64,000 nt of DNA from Palsa-506 sp963836355 (GTDB taxonomy: Bacteria > Actinomycetota > Actinomycetes > Streptosporangiales > Streptosporangiaceae). A program made the translations under genes and the position numbers. This document shows, piece after piece, positions 18,022-27,392 of this stretch; position 1 is the first letter of the stretch, and each line of letters begins with the position of its first letter. The stretch is from positions 1,436,655-1,500,654 of the forward strand of contig CAWIJO010000002.1 of assembly GCA_963836355.1 (NCBI GenBank), in the 5' to 3' direction. The notes under the pieces were generated by a model. The model was given only the letters and a program-made list of their open reading frames with translations. It searched no databases and was not told where the DNA came from.

Positions 18022-18954
18022 ATGACCACCTTGTACGGGTCAGCAGGCGGCCAGGCCGATCCGGGCGTGGACGCGGTCATGAGCGAGCGGCGTCAGCTGA
18101 TCAATCTCGGCTACCGGCTGCTGGGCTCGCTGGCCGAGGCTGAGGATGCCGTCCAGGAGACCTACGCGCGCTGGTATGCCCTGTCCCGGCAGCAGCGCGA
18201 CGCCATCGAATCGGCCGGCGGCTGGCTGACGACGGTCGCCAGCCGCATCTGCCTGGACCTGCTCGGCTCGGCGCGGGCCCGGCGGGAGCGCTACGTGGGC
18301 GAATGGATCCCCGAGCCGCTGCCCGAACCGGCCGAGTGGCCCGGCGGGCGGCCGGGCGCCGCGGCCGACCCGGCCGACCGGGTCACCCTGGATGAGTCGG
18401 TCACCATGGCCTTCCTGGTCGTGCTCGAATCGATGACCCCGGCCCAGCGCGTCGCGGTCATCTTGCACGATGTCTTCGGCTATTCCTTCGCCGAGGTAGC
18501 CCAGATCACCGGCCGGACCCCGGCGGCATGCCGCCAGCTGGCGTCCTCAGCCCGCCGCCGCATCCGCGCCTCCCAGCCTCCCGCGACCCCGGCAGCCCAG
18601 CACGCCGGCCTCGTCAGGGACTTCAAGAAGGCCTGGGAAGCCCAGGACATCAACGCCCTCATCGGCCTGCTGGACCCCGGCGCCACGGTGATCGCCGACG
18701 GCGGCGGCCTGGTCCCCGCCGCGCTGCGCCCGGTCGAAGGCGGCGAGCAGATCGCCCGCTACCTGGCCGGCATCGCCGGCCGGGCACCCAGCCTGACGAT
18801 CCTGGAGCGCACGGTCAACGGCCAGCCCGGCCTGGTCGCCCAGCAAGACGGCATCACCGTGACCGTCTTCGCCTTCGACGTCGCAGCCGGCCAGATCACC
18901 CACATCTGGGCAGTACGCAACCCCGACAAGCTCCGCCCCTGGACAACGCGCTGA
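18022..18954 (+). CDS. sigJ: ECF41 family sigma factor (SigJ type)
   Basis: 310 aa. Sigma regions 2 and 4 (LGYRLLGSLAEAEDAVQETY; MTPAQRVAVILHDVFGYSF, EVAQITGRTPAACRQL) are followed by a SnoaL-like C-terminal domain that controls activity in this group. Three ECF41 hallmarks are visible: WIPEPLPEP (WLPEPL motif) in the linker, a DGGG motif (VIADGGGLVPAA) and NPDKL near the end (AVRNPDKLRPW). No anti-sigma factor is expected because the C-terminal domain replaces it. GGAAGGGAGG lies upstream of ATG 18022. ECF41 genes usually neighbour a carboxymuconolactone decarboxylase, oxidoreductase or epimerase gene; none is here. The gene's own promoter fits the consensus. Confidence 0.93.
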   Translation: MTTLYGSAGGQADPGVDAVMSERRQLINLGYRLLGSLAEAEDAVQETYARWYALSRQQRDAIESAGGWLTTVASRICLDLLGSARARRERYVGEWIPEPLPEPAEWPGGRPGAAADPADRVTLDESVTMAFLVVLESMTPAQRVAVILHDVFGYSFAEVAQITGRTPAACRQLASSARRRIRASQPPATPAAQHAGLVRDFKKAWEAQDINALIGLLDPGATVIADGGGLVPAALRPVEGGEQIARYLAGIAGRAPSLTILERTVNGQPGLVAQQDGITVTVFAFDVAAGQITHIWAVRNPDKLRPWTTR

Positions 18955-19052
18955 CCCGCGCCCGCCCACCATCGGGCCCGCTGCCATGCCGGTGACCCTC
19001 CCCGCCACCGATAGCCTGGCCGACTCGATCGCCCGGGCCGCCGCGTTCATGG

Positions 19053-19424
19053 CTATGACCACAATTCGAATGGTTCGTTGATCTCTTCGCCGTCGAGGAA
19101 GGAGCCGAGGAGCGGGAAGCTGGCCAGGGTAGAAGCGTTCGCTGCTGCGGAGAATCTCTGGCGTCGGCCACCGACCTGGGAACGCCCGGCAACAATCCCG
19201 GTCTCCTCGCGAAGCTCCCCGATGGCAGCGTCGAGGTAAGTCTCACCTGGGTCTATGCCGCCGCCGGGCAGTTCCCACCATGTCCCTAGGTCGAGGTGGT
19301 CCTGGTCGCGTGTGTGGAATAGCAGCACCTTGTCCTGGGCATCCAACACGACGAGCCGCACCGCAGTGCTCGGTAATGGGCAGGTCGTGGGCAACAGCAC
19401 CGAGTGGCTGCCTTCCGCGTCCAT
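19053..19424 (-). CDS. NUDIX hydrolase, divergent C-terminus
   Basis: 123 aa. The Nudix box is complete: GGGIDPGETYLDAAIGELRE followed by ETGI (G-x5-E-x7-REUXEEXGU). RLVVLDAQDKVLLFHTRD precedes it as first strands. After the box the sequence (AGRSQVGGRRQRFSAAANAS) does not resemble the usual strands, which suggests a frameshift or truncation in the C-terminal third. It would hydrolyse nucleoside diphosphate derivatives. It starts 2 nt after the end of the IS256 relic, so its original promoter may be lost. Confidence 0.75.
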   Translation of the reverse strand: MDAEGSHSVLLPTTCPLPSTAVRLVVLDAQDKVLLFHTRDQDHLDLGTWWELPGGGIDPGETYLDAAIGELREETGIVAGRSQVGGRRQRFSAAANASTLASFPLLGSFLDGEEINEPFELWS

Positions 19425-19426
19425 GA

Positions 19427-20040
19427 TCAGTCGGCGGTCTCGGCGGCTCGTTGATCATAAGATCGTTCGACGAGTTTGCCGCTGACCAATCTGGCGCTGC
19501 CGCGGATGAGTACGACGGGATGGGGTGGTGCGCTGACTGCGCGCCAGCGGTATCGCGCGGCCATGATCAGCTTGTAGGCCATCGCCAGACCGGCCGCCTT
19601 CGAGCCTGGCCCGCGGGTGATCTTGGTGCGGTGCCGAACGGTGGCAAAGGCAGACTCGATCGGGTTCGTGGTGCACCGATGCACCCAGTGCTCGGCCGGG
19701 TAGCCGTAGCAGGCAAGCAGCTCGTCGAGGCTGTCGGTGATCCTCACGATGGCCTTGGGGAACTTCGCCCGGTAGGCGTCGGCAAACGCCTTCACCGCGG
19801 CCAGGGCATAGGTCTTGTCCTCGGCGCCCCAGAATCTCGGTGAGGCCCTGCTTCGCGCCCGGGTGCGCGAACTTCGCCAGCGCAACAAGCACATCCGCCG
19901 ACTTACGGAACCAGCAATGCTGCTCCCGCGTGTCGGGGAAGACCGCGAGCAGCCGTCCCAGAACCCGAGTGCCCCGTCCACCGACGGCAAGCACCGGGGC
20001 GCGCATGCCACGGCGTTTCGCGTGCCTCCTGCTGATGGCC
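19427..20040 (-). pseudogene. IS256-family (Mutator) transposase, C-terminal relic
   Basis: Two frames together give the last half of a Mutator-type transposase. One has KRRGMRAPVLAVGG and DTREQHCWFRKSADVLVALA (about 20030-19850). The other has AVKAFADAYRAKFPKAIVRI, AEHWVHRCTTNPIESAFATV (the conserved NPIES region) and GLAMAYKLIMAARYRWRAV to a stop at 19427. The N-terminal half is replaced by an SMP-30 fragment. No terminal inverted repeats were found. Confidence 0.75.
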
Positions 20041-20405
20041 CAGATGCAGCCGTCCGCGTCGAGGCAGTGCCATCAGGGCCGACCTCGTCCGCCCAGACCC
20101 GACGAGGTGCCATCACCCGCGATTTCGAAGGCGGTGAGCCGTGCGGCGAAGGACTCCGCGACGACGAGCGTCCTGTTGTCCGGCGTGACGACCATGCCGT
20201 TCGGGAAGGCGAGCTCGTTTGCCACCTCGTGCGCCTCGCCCTCCGGCGTGACCAGCGCGATCTTACCGGGCGCTCCGCCGCTCGGAAGCACCTCGTGGAA
20301 CTCTGCGAAGTCGGAGTTGATCGTGACGTAGACGTTGCCGGGCCCGTCCACGGTGATCTCGCTCCAGCCGAGCTGCGAGATGTGGCTGAGATCGGCGTGC
20401 TGGAC
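20040..20405 (-). pseudogene. SMP-30/gluconolactonase fragment
   Basis: The minus frame reads ISQLGWSEITVDGPGNVYVT, INSDFAEFHEVLPSGG and NELAFPNGMVVTPDNRTLVV, then AESFAARLTAFEIAGDG. These are beta-propeller strands of SMP-30/LRE proteins (N-G-M-V/xTPD motif). A frameshift near 20090 continues it with DGHCLDADGCIWAIS. Both ends are lost. It is fused in frame to the nuclease relic upstream and runs into the IS256 relic. Confidence 0.65.
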
Positions 20406-21913
20406 GCGACCCGTCGGGCTCGACCCGGCGGCTTGGTCGAGCCATTCCCGCAGGGCTAGCGTCGCCTCGACGTCGTTGCGGTTGTAACCCAGCAGCCAGT
20501 CGCGAGCCGAACGCGCCGTAACGGGATCGTCCGGGCTGACGGCCTGGTCGTAGCGGACCATCGACGCACCGCCACCGGGATCCTCGACGTCCCACGAGAA
20601 GCCGGCCAGCGGAGCGACATTCTTAAGACCGGCCGGCGAGCCGGCGAGAAACTGGGTCTCGAAGACAGGGAGCAGGTCCACCCACTGGCTGGACCCGGTG
20701 AAGGCGGCAACCTCGTCCGCCAAGCCCATCGCAGCAGCGATGCGCCGCATCTGAGTGGTCTCGGCACCGGCGTTGTAGCAGTAAGCCCGGAACACCAGGC
20801 CCGCGGCAGCCGCATCACGGCGCAGACCGGTCAGCCAGGCCCAGAATTCGGCATACACCTCAGCTTCGGCCTGGCTAGTCATCGGGACCCAGGTGCAGAA
20901 CGGCCGGTAGCCTCCCGGCACAGCGTCGCGGCCGGACCGGTCGGTGACCAGGGCGCCCCACAGGTAGACGCCGAGGCGTGCCAGCTGCGCTCGCTTCCGC
21001 TGCCCGGTAACGGCCGAGATCGGCGTGTCATCCGGCACGGTTCCCAGTGCAGCCATGATCGGCTGCAGGTCGACATTGCCTGCTACCAGGACCGCGGTCC
21101 GGTGGTCGAGCGAAGCCAGCTCCGCGCGGCTGGTGATTCCGTGGTCGCGGTGGATGCGCCAGGCCCGCCATCCCATCCGCGGCAGCAGGCTCACGTCAGC
21201 TGAGCCGGCCTCCGGCCGCGGACCGCACCACGACCACCACGGGCACTGTCCGCATTCGCTGATCCGTACTGGCACTACCAGCAGCGCGACCTGCGGGTCG
21301 GCCAGGTGACGACGCGGTCGACGCCGACGATGCCGCCATAGCGGCCCGCGGCTGGCGCCATGGCCGCTGCTTCGATCATGCGCTGGTAGTTGGCCAGCTG
21401 CAGGAGGTCGTCCTTGCGCTTGCGAGCCGAGCGGCCCGGGTCCGCCTCCGCCTCCTCCCAGACCATCCGGCCCAGCGGCGACCAGCGGGCCGGCAGATCG
21501 CCAGGACCGGCGTCCAGGCAATGGTGGTGCTCGATGTCCACCGGGCGATAGCCCGAACCGCCAGCCGCGGCTACCAGCAGGTCGGGCTCGCCCACCCGCC
21601 GCCCGGCGACATCAGCAGGCAGCCGCCCGCCCACAATCAGGGGCACGCCGGCCATCATCGCGCCGAGTGTCGCCGCATCCCGCTCAGCCCGGGTGTCACC
21701 GCCGATCACGCGGGCATCCGGGTGAAGGGCAAGAAGCCGCGCGACTACCTCTGCCTCGAACTGCCGGCCACGCGCGAACCGGCGCTCGAGCACCGGCGAC
21801 GGCGGCAGCGGTTCGCATGGCCGGACGGCATCCCACTGGGCGCGAACGGGGCACTGCTTGGCCACGTAACCGCCCTGCGGCGCCGCGGCCGAGACGTCAT
21901 AGCGAGTGACCAC
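20406..21913 (-). pseudogene. TM0106-family RecB-like nuclease, frameshifted
   Basis: N-terminal part (GTG near 21913 to about 21302): RFARGRQFEAEVVARLLALH, GEPDLLV and YRPVDIEHHHCLD. The last is the PD-(D/E)XK core, but the lysine expected in VDxKHH is Glu. The second frame continues PQVALLVVPVRISECGQCPW with the Cys motif ECGQCPWWSWC, FCTWVPMTSQAEAEVYAEF and AYCYNAGAETTQMRRIAAAM, and ends near ATLALREWLDQAA, where it joins SMP-30 sequence. This family has a RecB nuclease domain and a YprB-like RNase H domain and is of uncertain role. The frameshift, the altered lysine and the foreign fusion all indicate a dead gene. Confidence 0.7.
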
Positions 21914-22201
21914 GGCCTTTTGCTGTCGGATCAGGAAGCCGAGGATGTCTGTGACCTGATCGGGTGGGCCGCCGCACAGCCGTGGAGCACCGGCGCCGTT
22001 GGCCTGCTGGGCGTGTCCTACCTGGCCAGACAACAGACCATTACCGCTCATGCGTGAATAGCGTGCGTTGCTTATTCGCATGCTTACGCGCTGTTCAGCA
22101 TTTCGCTCGTAGTTTTGAGCCCCCGTCCTTATCCCGCTTCCCGGGATAAGGGCGGACTGCCGGGCGCGGCAGCGCTTCGGATGTGAGATCGCCCTGGGTT
22201 G

Positions 22202-23377
22202 TTAGCGGACTCTGACTCCAGCCCGGTAAACGGCTACTACGCGTGTAACCGATCCGATGTCAGCAAGCGGGTTACCCCGGACCACGAGCACGTCGGCGTC
22301 AGCACCGGCGGCTATCCGGCCCTTGGCTCCCGCCAGCCCGATCGCGCTCGCAGCGATGGACGTGGCCGACCGAAGGGCTTGGACCGGGGTCATCCCGATT
22401 CGTTCGACCAATGCCCGCAGTGCATAGGGCAATACGTCATGCGGTTTACCCGGCGATACGCCAGCGTCGGTCCCGGGGACCATCGTGGCGCCGGCCCGGA
22501 ACATCCGGCTGTGGTTGGCGACGATGGCAGCCATGCGCTGGGCAATGGCAGGATGCGGCGCGGCGCCGTCGGGGATATTGCCCGCGGTGACACTGACCAC
22601 CACGCCACTGGCCGCGATCCGGTCGAGCAGGGCCGGGTCGGCGCCCACCCCGTCAGCGGTGAAGAACGTGACATGTTCCAGCGTGTCGAACCCTGCCTCG
22701 ACGGCATCTGCGACGGCCTGGGCCGCGTGGACGTGCGCGGCCGCAGGCAGTCCCGCGCGGTGGGCTTCATCGACCACGGCCCGCAGGCCGGCCAGGTCGT
22801 ACTGGGACTCGTCGGGCCGGCTGCCGGCGGTGAGGTTGCCCCCGCTCACCATGACCTTGACCACGTCGCAGCCCCGTTCGGCGCGCTCGAGCACTGCTGC
22901 CCGCAAAGCGGCCTTGCCCGCGGCCTCGCCTCCCAGGAAATAGCAATGCCCCCCGTTGGTCGTGATGGGCGGCCCAGCCGCCAGGATGTGCGGGAGCGTG
23001 GCTGACCCGTTGCGCTGGCTCAGGTTCAGCGATAGGTATCTCCTGTCACCCAGGTCGCGGACCGTGGTCACCCCCGCGCGCAGGGCCCGGATCGCGGCTG
23101 CATGCAGGCGTTCCGACAGGGCGTTGTCGTCACAAGCCGCCAGTGACCTAACCACGTCGGCCGAGGCATCGAAGGCAAGATGCACGTGAGCATCGATCAG
23201 CCCGGGCAGCAGGCAAGCATCTGAACCGAAGTCGACAACCTCCGCCCCCACAGGGGGTTGTGGCCCTCCGGTGTCCAGGTCACTGATCTTCCCGTCCTGG
23301 ATGAGAACCCCGGCTTCGCCCCGCAAGCGCTCTCCGTCAAACACCTGCCCTGCGCGCAGGACCAGCAGCTGACTCAT
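22202..23377 (-). CDS. amidohydrolase (imidazolonepropionase/prolidase-like)
   Basis: 391 aa, complete. Metal ligands of the amidohydrolase barrel are visible: LIDAHVHLAF (HxH), the bridging lysine in DVVKVMVSGG, HVHAAQAV, TLEHVTFF and the aspartate in MVPGTDAG. The composite beta domain surrounds it (N-terminal LVLRAGQVFDGERL, C-terminal GADADVLVVRGNPLADIGSV). Relatives act on cyclic amides, Xaa-Pro peptides or pesticide-like carbamates. The exact substrate is open. No signal peptide. It is the only intact gene between 19.4 and 24.2 kb. Confidence 0.9.
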   Translation of the reverse strand: MSQLLVLRAGQVFDGERLRGEAGVLIQDGKISDLDTGGPQPPVGAEVVDFGSDACLLPGLIDAHVHLAFDASADVVRSLAACDDNALSERLHAAAIRALRAGVTTVRDLGDRRYLSLNLSQRNGSATLPHILAAGPPITTNGGHCYFLGGEAAGKAALRAAVLERAERGCDVVKVMVSGGNLTAGSRPDESQYDLAGLRAVVDEAHRAGLPAAAHVHAAQAVADAVEAGFDTLEHVTFFTADGVGADPALLDRIAASGVVVSVTAGNIPDGAAPHPAIAQRMAAIVANHSRMFRAGATMVPGTDAGVSPGKPHDVLPYALRALVERIGMTPVQALRSATSIAASAIGLAGAKGRIAAGADADVLVVRGNPLADIGSVTRVVAVYRAGVRVR

Positions 23378-23476
23378 CGGCAGAACCTGGCGAGGCGCGG
23401 GAAGATCTGGCTAGCTGGTCTGTCATCGGCATGCTCCCGTGGCCGCGGGGCCCGGCTGTCAAGCCTTGCATCCATG

Positions 23477-23880
23477 TCAGGCCCTCCCGATCGTCGCTCT
23501 CAGCGGAAAGACGCGCAGCACACATGCTCCAGGATGACTCATGCCGGCCAAGAGCGCGGGGAAGGCCCCGGCCAGGGCCTGCCGCCGGCCCGCGGCCCGC
23601 GCCAAGTGATACAGCGGCCCGAACAGCACCACCACGTCCTGCGACTCAGCTGGCTGCGATAGCTCCCGCGCATCCCCCGGTACCCGCGCCTGGCCAGCGC
23701 AGCGGCATAGTGACCAGGGCCGCCACCGGCATCCAGCACCCGTGCGGAGGGCCGGGGCAGCAGCCGGTCCAGCAACTCCATCGACCTGACGAACTCCAGC
23801 GACGGCCGCCCGCCGGGAAACAGCCGCGAGCGTTCATAGCCGGTGCCGTAGTGAGATTCGATCGCCGGGCACCTTCGCCG
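23477..23880 (-). pseudogene. class I SAM methyltransferase relic
   Basis: One frame reads YERSRLFPGGRPSLEFVRSM, ELLDRLLPRPSARVLDAGGG and PGHYAAALARRGYRG, the N-terminal helices and SAM motif I. The next ends with DVVVLFGPLYHLARAAGRRQ followed by ALAGAFPAL. The section between the first strand and the LFGPLYHL block (about 40-50 residues) is deleted and the frame shifts, so no working enzyme is possible. Confidence 0.6.
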
Positions 23881-24040
23881 CCGCCATCGCCGAACCCAGG
23901 AACGGTCCTCCCGGAGCCTTCAACCACCCGTCCCCAACGCGGGTCGCTGCTGATGTCGACCATCGGGTTGAAGGTCCACTTGATCCCGTCCGCGGTCGCC
24001 GCAACGGCCGAGATGGCCTCGTCATTCGCTACCGCAGCCG
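23880..24040 (-). pseudogene. glycoside hydrolase family 3 fragment
   Basis: The minus frame reads AISAVAATADGIKWTFNPMV followed by DISSDPRWGRVVEGSG, the conserved N-terminal region of GH3 beta-glucosidases. After a short deletion PFLGSAMAAAKVPG follows in another frame. It then runs directly into the methyltransferase relic. The remaining 200 nt up to the LuxR gene (24041-24242) hold nothing I recognise. Confidence 0.55.
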
Positions 24041-24242
24041 AGTCTCAGCTGCTCCGGACCAAAGCTAGTCTGGCGGTCAGCCTGGAGATCGTCCAGCCTG
24101 GAGATCGTCGCCAAGCGATGTGTTGCGAGAACCTGTCCAACCTCTGTGGTCGAACGCTCGCGTGGATCAGGGCGCTCAGCAGGCCTGCCGCTGAGCAGAT
24201 GTGGAGGTGGACGGGTGCGAGCAGCAAGCATAACCTGCTCTC

Positions 24243-27044
24243 GTGACTGGCGCGATCTCCCATCAAGCGGCAGTGATCGGCCGTGAGGGGGAGATCGCGG
24301 TGGTGTCGGCGTTTCTTGATTCCGTGCCGCGCGGCCCGCGGGCGCTGCTCGTTGAAGGCGAGGCTGGGATCGGGAAGTCGACGGTCTGGTTTGAGTCCGT
24401 TCGTCTCGCAGAGGCTCGTGGGCATCGCGTGCTACGGGCTAGGCCAGCCGAGAGCGAGGCGAAGCTCTCCTATGCGGCCCTGGCTGACGTCGTCGGTCCA
24501 GCGTTCGACGAGGCGCGTGCGCAGCTCCCGCATCCGCAGGAGCTTGCGCTCGCCTCCACGTTGCTGCGCGTCACCAGCAGTGAGCCGGCAAATCCGAGGA
24601 CCGTGGCGACTGCCGTGGTCGGGGTGCTCACCGAACTCGTCCGCGAGCAACCGGTGCTGGTGGCGATCGACGACGTACAGTGGGTTGATCAGGCATCCCG
24701 AAGGGCGCTGGAGTTCGCGGTGCGCCGATTGCCGGCGCAGCTGCGGCTGTTCGTCACAAGACGCAGCGAGGGTGCGGCGGAAATGCCGCTCGAGCTCGAC
24801 CGCGCGCTGCCTCCGGACGCGTTTCAGCGCGTCATCCTGGGGTCGCTTTCGCTCGCGTCGCTGCATCACATCGTGCGCGAACGCCTCGGCATTTCGCCGA
24901 CGCGCCCCATGATCGCGCGGATCGCGGAGGCCTCGGGCGGTAATCCGTTCTTCGCGATCGAGATTGCGCGTGCCGGAGGAGGCCGTGCGACTGATCCGAG
25001 CGAACATGGTCCGCTTCCGGTGCCGCATAGCGTGCAGAAGCTGGCGGCCGAACGCGTCAACGCGCTTTCCGGCGCGGCGCGGGAAGCGGTCCTGGTGGCG
25101 GCATCGCTATCACGGCCGACGGCCGATGCGGTCATGACCGCACTGCCAGATGGCTCGGATGGAGGAGCGGCAATAGTCGAGGCTGAGGATGCGGGTGTGC
25201 TGGTGAGCGAGCAAGGGCGTATCCGTTTCACCCATCCGCTTCTCGCGTCCGCTGTTTATGCGTCGGTGTCAGAGGCACGCCGCCGCGCGCTTCACCGTCG
25301 GCTGGCTGAGGTCGTGAGCGATGCGGAGGAGCGCGCCCGCCACCTTTCCCAGAGCCTCACCGATGCCGACGAGTCCGTCGCGATCGAGATTGAGGGGGCC
25401 GCTCGGCAAGCCGTCCTGCGCGGCGCATTCGACGCCGCGGCCGAGCTGTTCGGCGCCGCCTGTCGGCTCACGCCAGCCGCAAACCACGAGTCGCTGGTCC
25501 GGCGGACACTGGGCCAGGCGTCGGCGTTGCTCCGGACGGGGGATGTCGCCGATGCTCGGCGGCTCGCCGAGCGGATCGAGATGGATGGGCTGTCGCCGGC
25601 GTTGCAGGCGGAGCGGCTCCAGCTGCTTGCTGAAGTCGAGTGGGATGACGGATCGATTCCACTCGCGACTAGCTATCTGGAGCGGGCACTCAAGGTGGCG
25701 GGTGACGACCCGCCGTTGAGTGCGCGGATCTCCGCGCGGCTCGTCCTGATCACGGTGCCAGGCAACCCGGCCCGCGCATTGCAGCACGCCGAGCGGGCAG
25801 TGGCGCAGGTGGACGGCGAGCGGGACCCCCTGGTGCTCTCCTCGTTGCTGATCGACATGTGCTTGCTGGATCTCATGTTGGGAGGGTCGCCTAGGACCGA
25901 ACTGATGCGGCGAGGACTGGCCCTCGAGGTGTGCGCTGGGCCTTCGGCCTACCCTCACCCGGTTCCGCTGATCTGGTTTCAGTGCATAGACGATGTCGAA
26001 GCGACTCGCGAACGTTACGCTCGGGAAGCGGACTGGGCGCGCGACCATAGCGAGACGCACGCAGCAGAACGCCTCAGCTATCTGGCATTGGTCGAGTTTC
26101 ACGCTGGTCGCTGCGACCTCGCGGAGCGGCTGATCGAGCAAAGCTGCAACACGATCGAGGAGCGGCTCGAGGTGAGCGGCAGATTTGCCTACCCGTTTGC
26201 CTGGCGCTCGCTGATGGATGCCTATCGCGGACGGTTCGACCGTGCGAGGGAGACGCTGCTCCCGCTCGTCGCCGAGACCGCCCAAGCGCAGAAATCGTGG
26301 TGGGCAGCCGGGCTGCTGAGCGTGCTCGGGTTCGTGGAGTTCGCGGCGGGCGACTATCCCGCAGCCGACGACGCGCTGTCGCAAATGCGACGATTGCTTG
26401 ATCAGATCGGCATTAGGGACGGCCTTCTCGATCGCACGGAGCCGTTCCACGCCGAGCTGCTCGTCGAGCTCGGCCACCTCGACCGCGCCCGGGGAGCGCT
26501 AGTCCGGCTGGAACACCGTGGACGGACCTTCCCGCGTACCTGGATCGATGTGACACTGCCGCGGACGCAAGCGATCGTCTTGGCAGCAGAAGGAGACCTT
26601 CGCGGCGCCCTCAAGGCGCTCGAGTCGCTCGACCTCGACACAGGTGCACGACTGCCCCTCGAGCTCGGCTGGACGTGGCTGACTAAAGGTCGCCTGCATC
26701 GTCGAGCAAAGCAACGGCGAGCAGCGGCAGACGCCTTCGCACAGGCCGCTGCGATCTTCGAGCGACTGGGCATGCTGGTGTGGGCGGAGCGGGCCCGCAA
26801 CGAGCTTGACATGGTCGGGCCGAGGCGCCGCGCGCCGGATGAAATGACGGCGACGGAGCTGCGCGTCGCAGAGTTGGCCGCAGCGGGCATCACGAACCGG
26901 GAGATTGCGCGCGCCGTGTTCATGAGCGAGAAGACGGTCGAGTCGCACATCACGCGCGTATACCGCAAATTGGGCATCCACTCACGGGCCGAGCTTGGCG
27001 CGTGGATGGCGGGCAACCCCGCAAGCAGCCAGCGAAGAACATAG
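24243..27044 (+). CDS. LuxR family regulator with AAA/ATPase domain (LAL type)
   Basis: 933 aa, GTG start. Walker A is LLVEGEAGIGKSTVWF (about residue 40), Walker B PVLVAIDDVQWVDQASRRAL (about 140), followed by LGSLSLASLHHIVRERLG and EASGGNPFFAIEIAR. A long TPR-like middle follows (about 380-850). The C-terminal LuxR HTH is MTATELRVAELAAAGITNRE, IARAVFMSEKTVESHITRVY. LAL proteins are ATP-dependent activators. Codon use shows more A/T at third positions than most neighbours. Together with the two following genes it looks like an intact transferred cassette. The ribosome binding site is weak. Confidence 0.9.
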   Translation: MTGAISHQAAVIGREGEIAVVSAFLDSVPRGPRALLVEGEAGIGKSTVWFESVRLAEARGHRVLRARPAESEAKLSYAALADVVGPAFDEARAQLPHPQELALASTLLRVTSSEPANPRTVATAVVGVLTELVREQPVLVAIDDVQWVDQASRRALEFAVRRLPAQLRLFVTRRSEGAAEMPLELDRALPPDAFQRVILGSLSLASLHHIVRERLGISPTRPMIARIAEASGGNPFFAIEIARAGGGRATDPSEHGPLPVPHSVQKLAAERVNALSGAAREAVLVAASLSRPTADAVMTALPDGSDGGAAIVEAEDAGVLVSEQGRIRFTHPLLASAVYASVSEARRRALHRRLAEVVSDAEERARHLSQSLTDADESVAIEIEGAARQAVLRGAFDAAAELFGAACRLTPAANHESLVRRTLGQASALLRTGDVADARRLAERIEMDGLSPALQAERLQLLAEVEWDDGSIPLATSYLERALKVAGDDPPLSARISARLVLITVPGNPARALQHAERAVAQVDGERDPLVLSSLLIDMCLLDLMLGGSPRTELMRRGLALEVCAGPSAYPHPVPLIWFQCIDDVEATRERYAREADWARDHSETHAAERLSYLALVEFHAGRCDLAERLIEQSCNTIEERLEVSGRFAYPFAWRSLMDAYRGRFDRARETLLPLVAETAQAQKSWWAAGLLSVLGFVEFAAGDYPAADDALSQMRRLLDQIGIRDGLLDRTEPFHAELLVELGHLDRARGALVRLEHRGRTFPRTWIDVTLPRTQAIVLAAEGDLRGALKALESLDLDTGARLPLELGWTWLTKGRLHRRAKQRRAAADAFAQAAAIFERLGMLVWAERARNELDMVGPRRRAPDEMTATELRVAELAAAGITNREIARAVFMSEKTVESHITRVYRKLGIHSRAELGAWMAGNPASSQRRT

Positions 27045-27090
27045 GGAAACGCCTGATTCGCGTTCGCGTGCGCAGCCGTAGCGTCATGCC

Positions 27091-27375
27091 ATGACACGCG
27101 AACAGCGCCTCGAGCCACGGAAGACGTTCCTGGTCGAGCACTACAGGCCTGGTCGCGACGTCGCGCAGCTGAGCAGTTCGATCGCACGCATCCGGGAGAT
27201 CGTCGCGGAGATGGAGCGGGTCGGGGAGCCCGTCCGTTACCTGAGCGCAACGATCGTGCCTAACGACGAGTCGTTCTTCTGCCTCATCGAAGCAGCCTCT
27301 GCGGAAGTCGTGTCCGACGTGTACGGACGTGCGGACGTTCCATTCGAACGGATCTCAGCCGCAATCTGTCTATAG
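27091..27375 (+). CDS. DUF4242-like small protein
   Basis: 94 aa. FLVEHYRPGRDVAQLSSSIA, then RIREIVAEMERVGEPVRYL and SATIVPNDESFFCLIEAASA fit the DUF4242 / nickel-binding-like ferredoxin-fold family, whose members are often about 90 aa and sit beside regulators or NTF2-like genes. No signal peptide. It lies 47 nt after the LuxR gene and 18 nt before the secreted NTF2-like gene, so all three are probably one operon. Confidence 0.7.
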   Translation: MTREQRLEPRKTFLVEHYRPGRDVAQLSSSIARIREIVAEMERVGEPVRYLSATIVPNDESFFCLIEAASAEVVSDVYGRADVPFERISAAICL

Positions 27376-27392
27376 GACGAAGGGGAGAATCC

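Noticed and set aside
25269..26477. Minus-strand open frame of 402 codons inside the LuxR regulator
   Set aside because: Antisense shadow; the plus-strand protein is continuous with all expected motifs.
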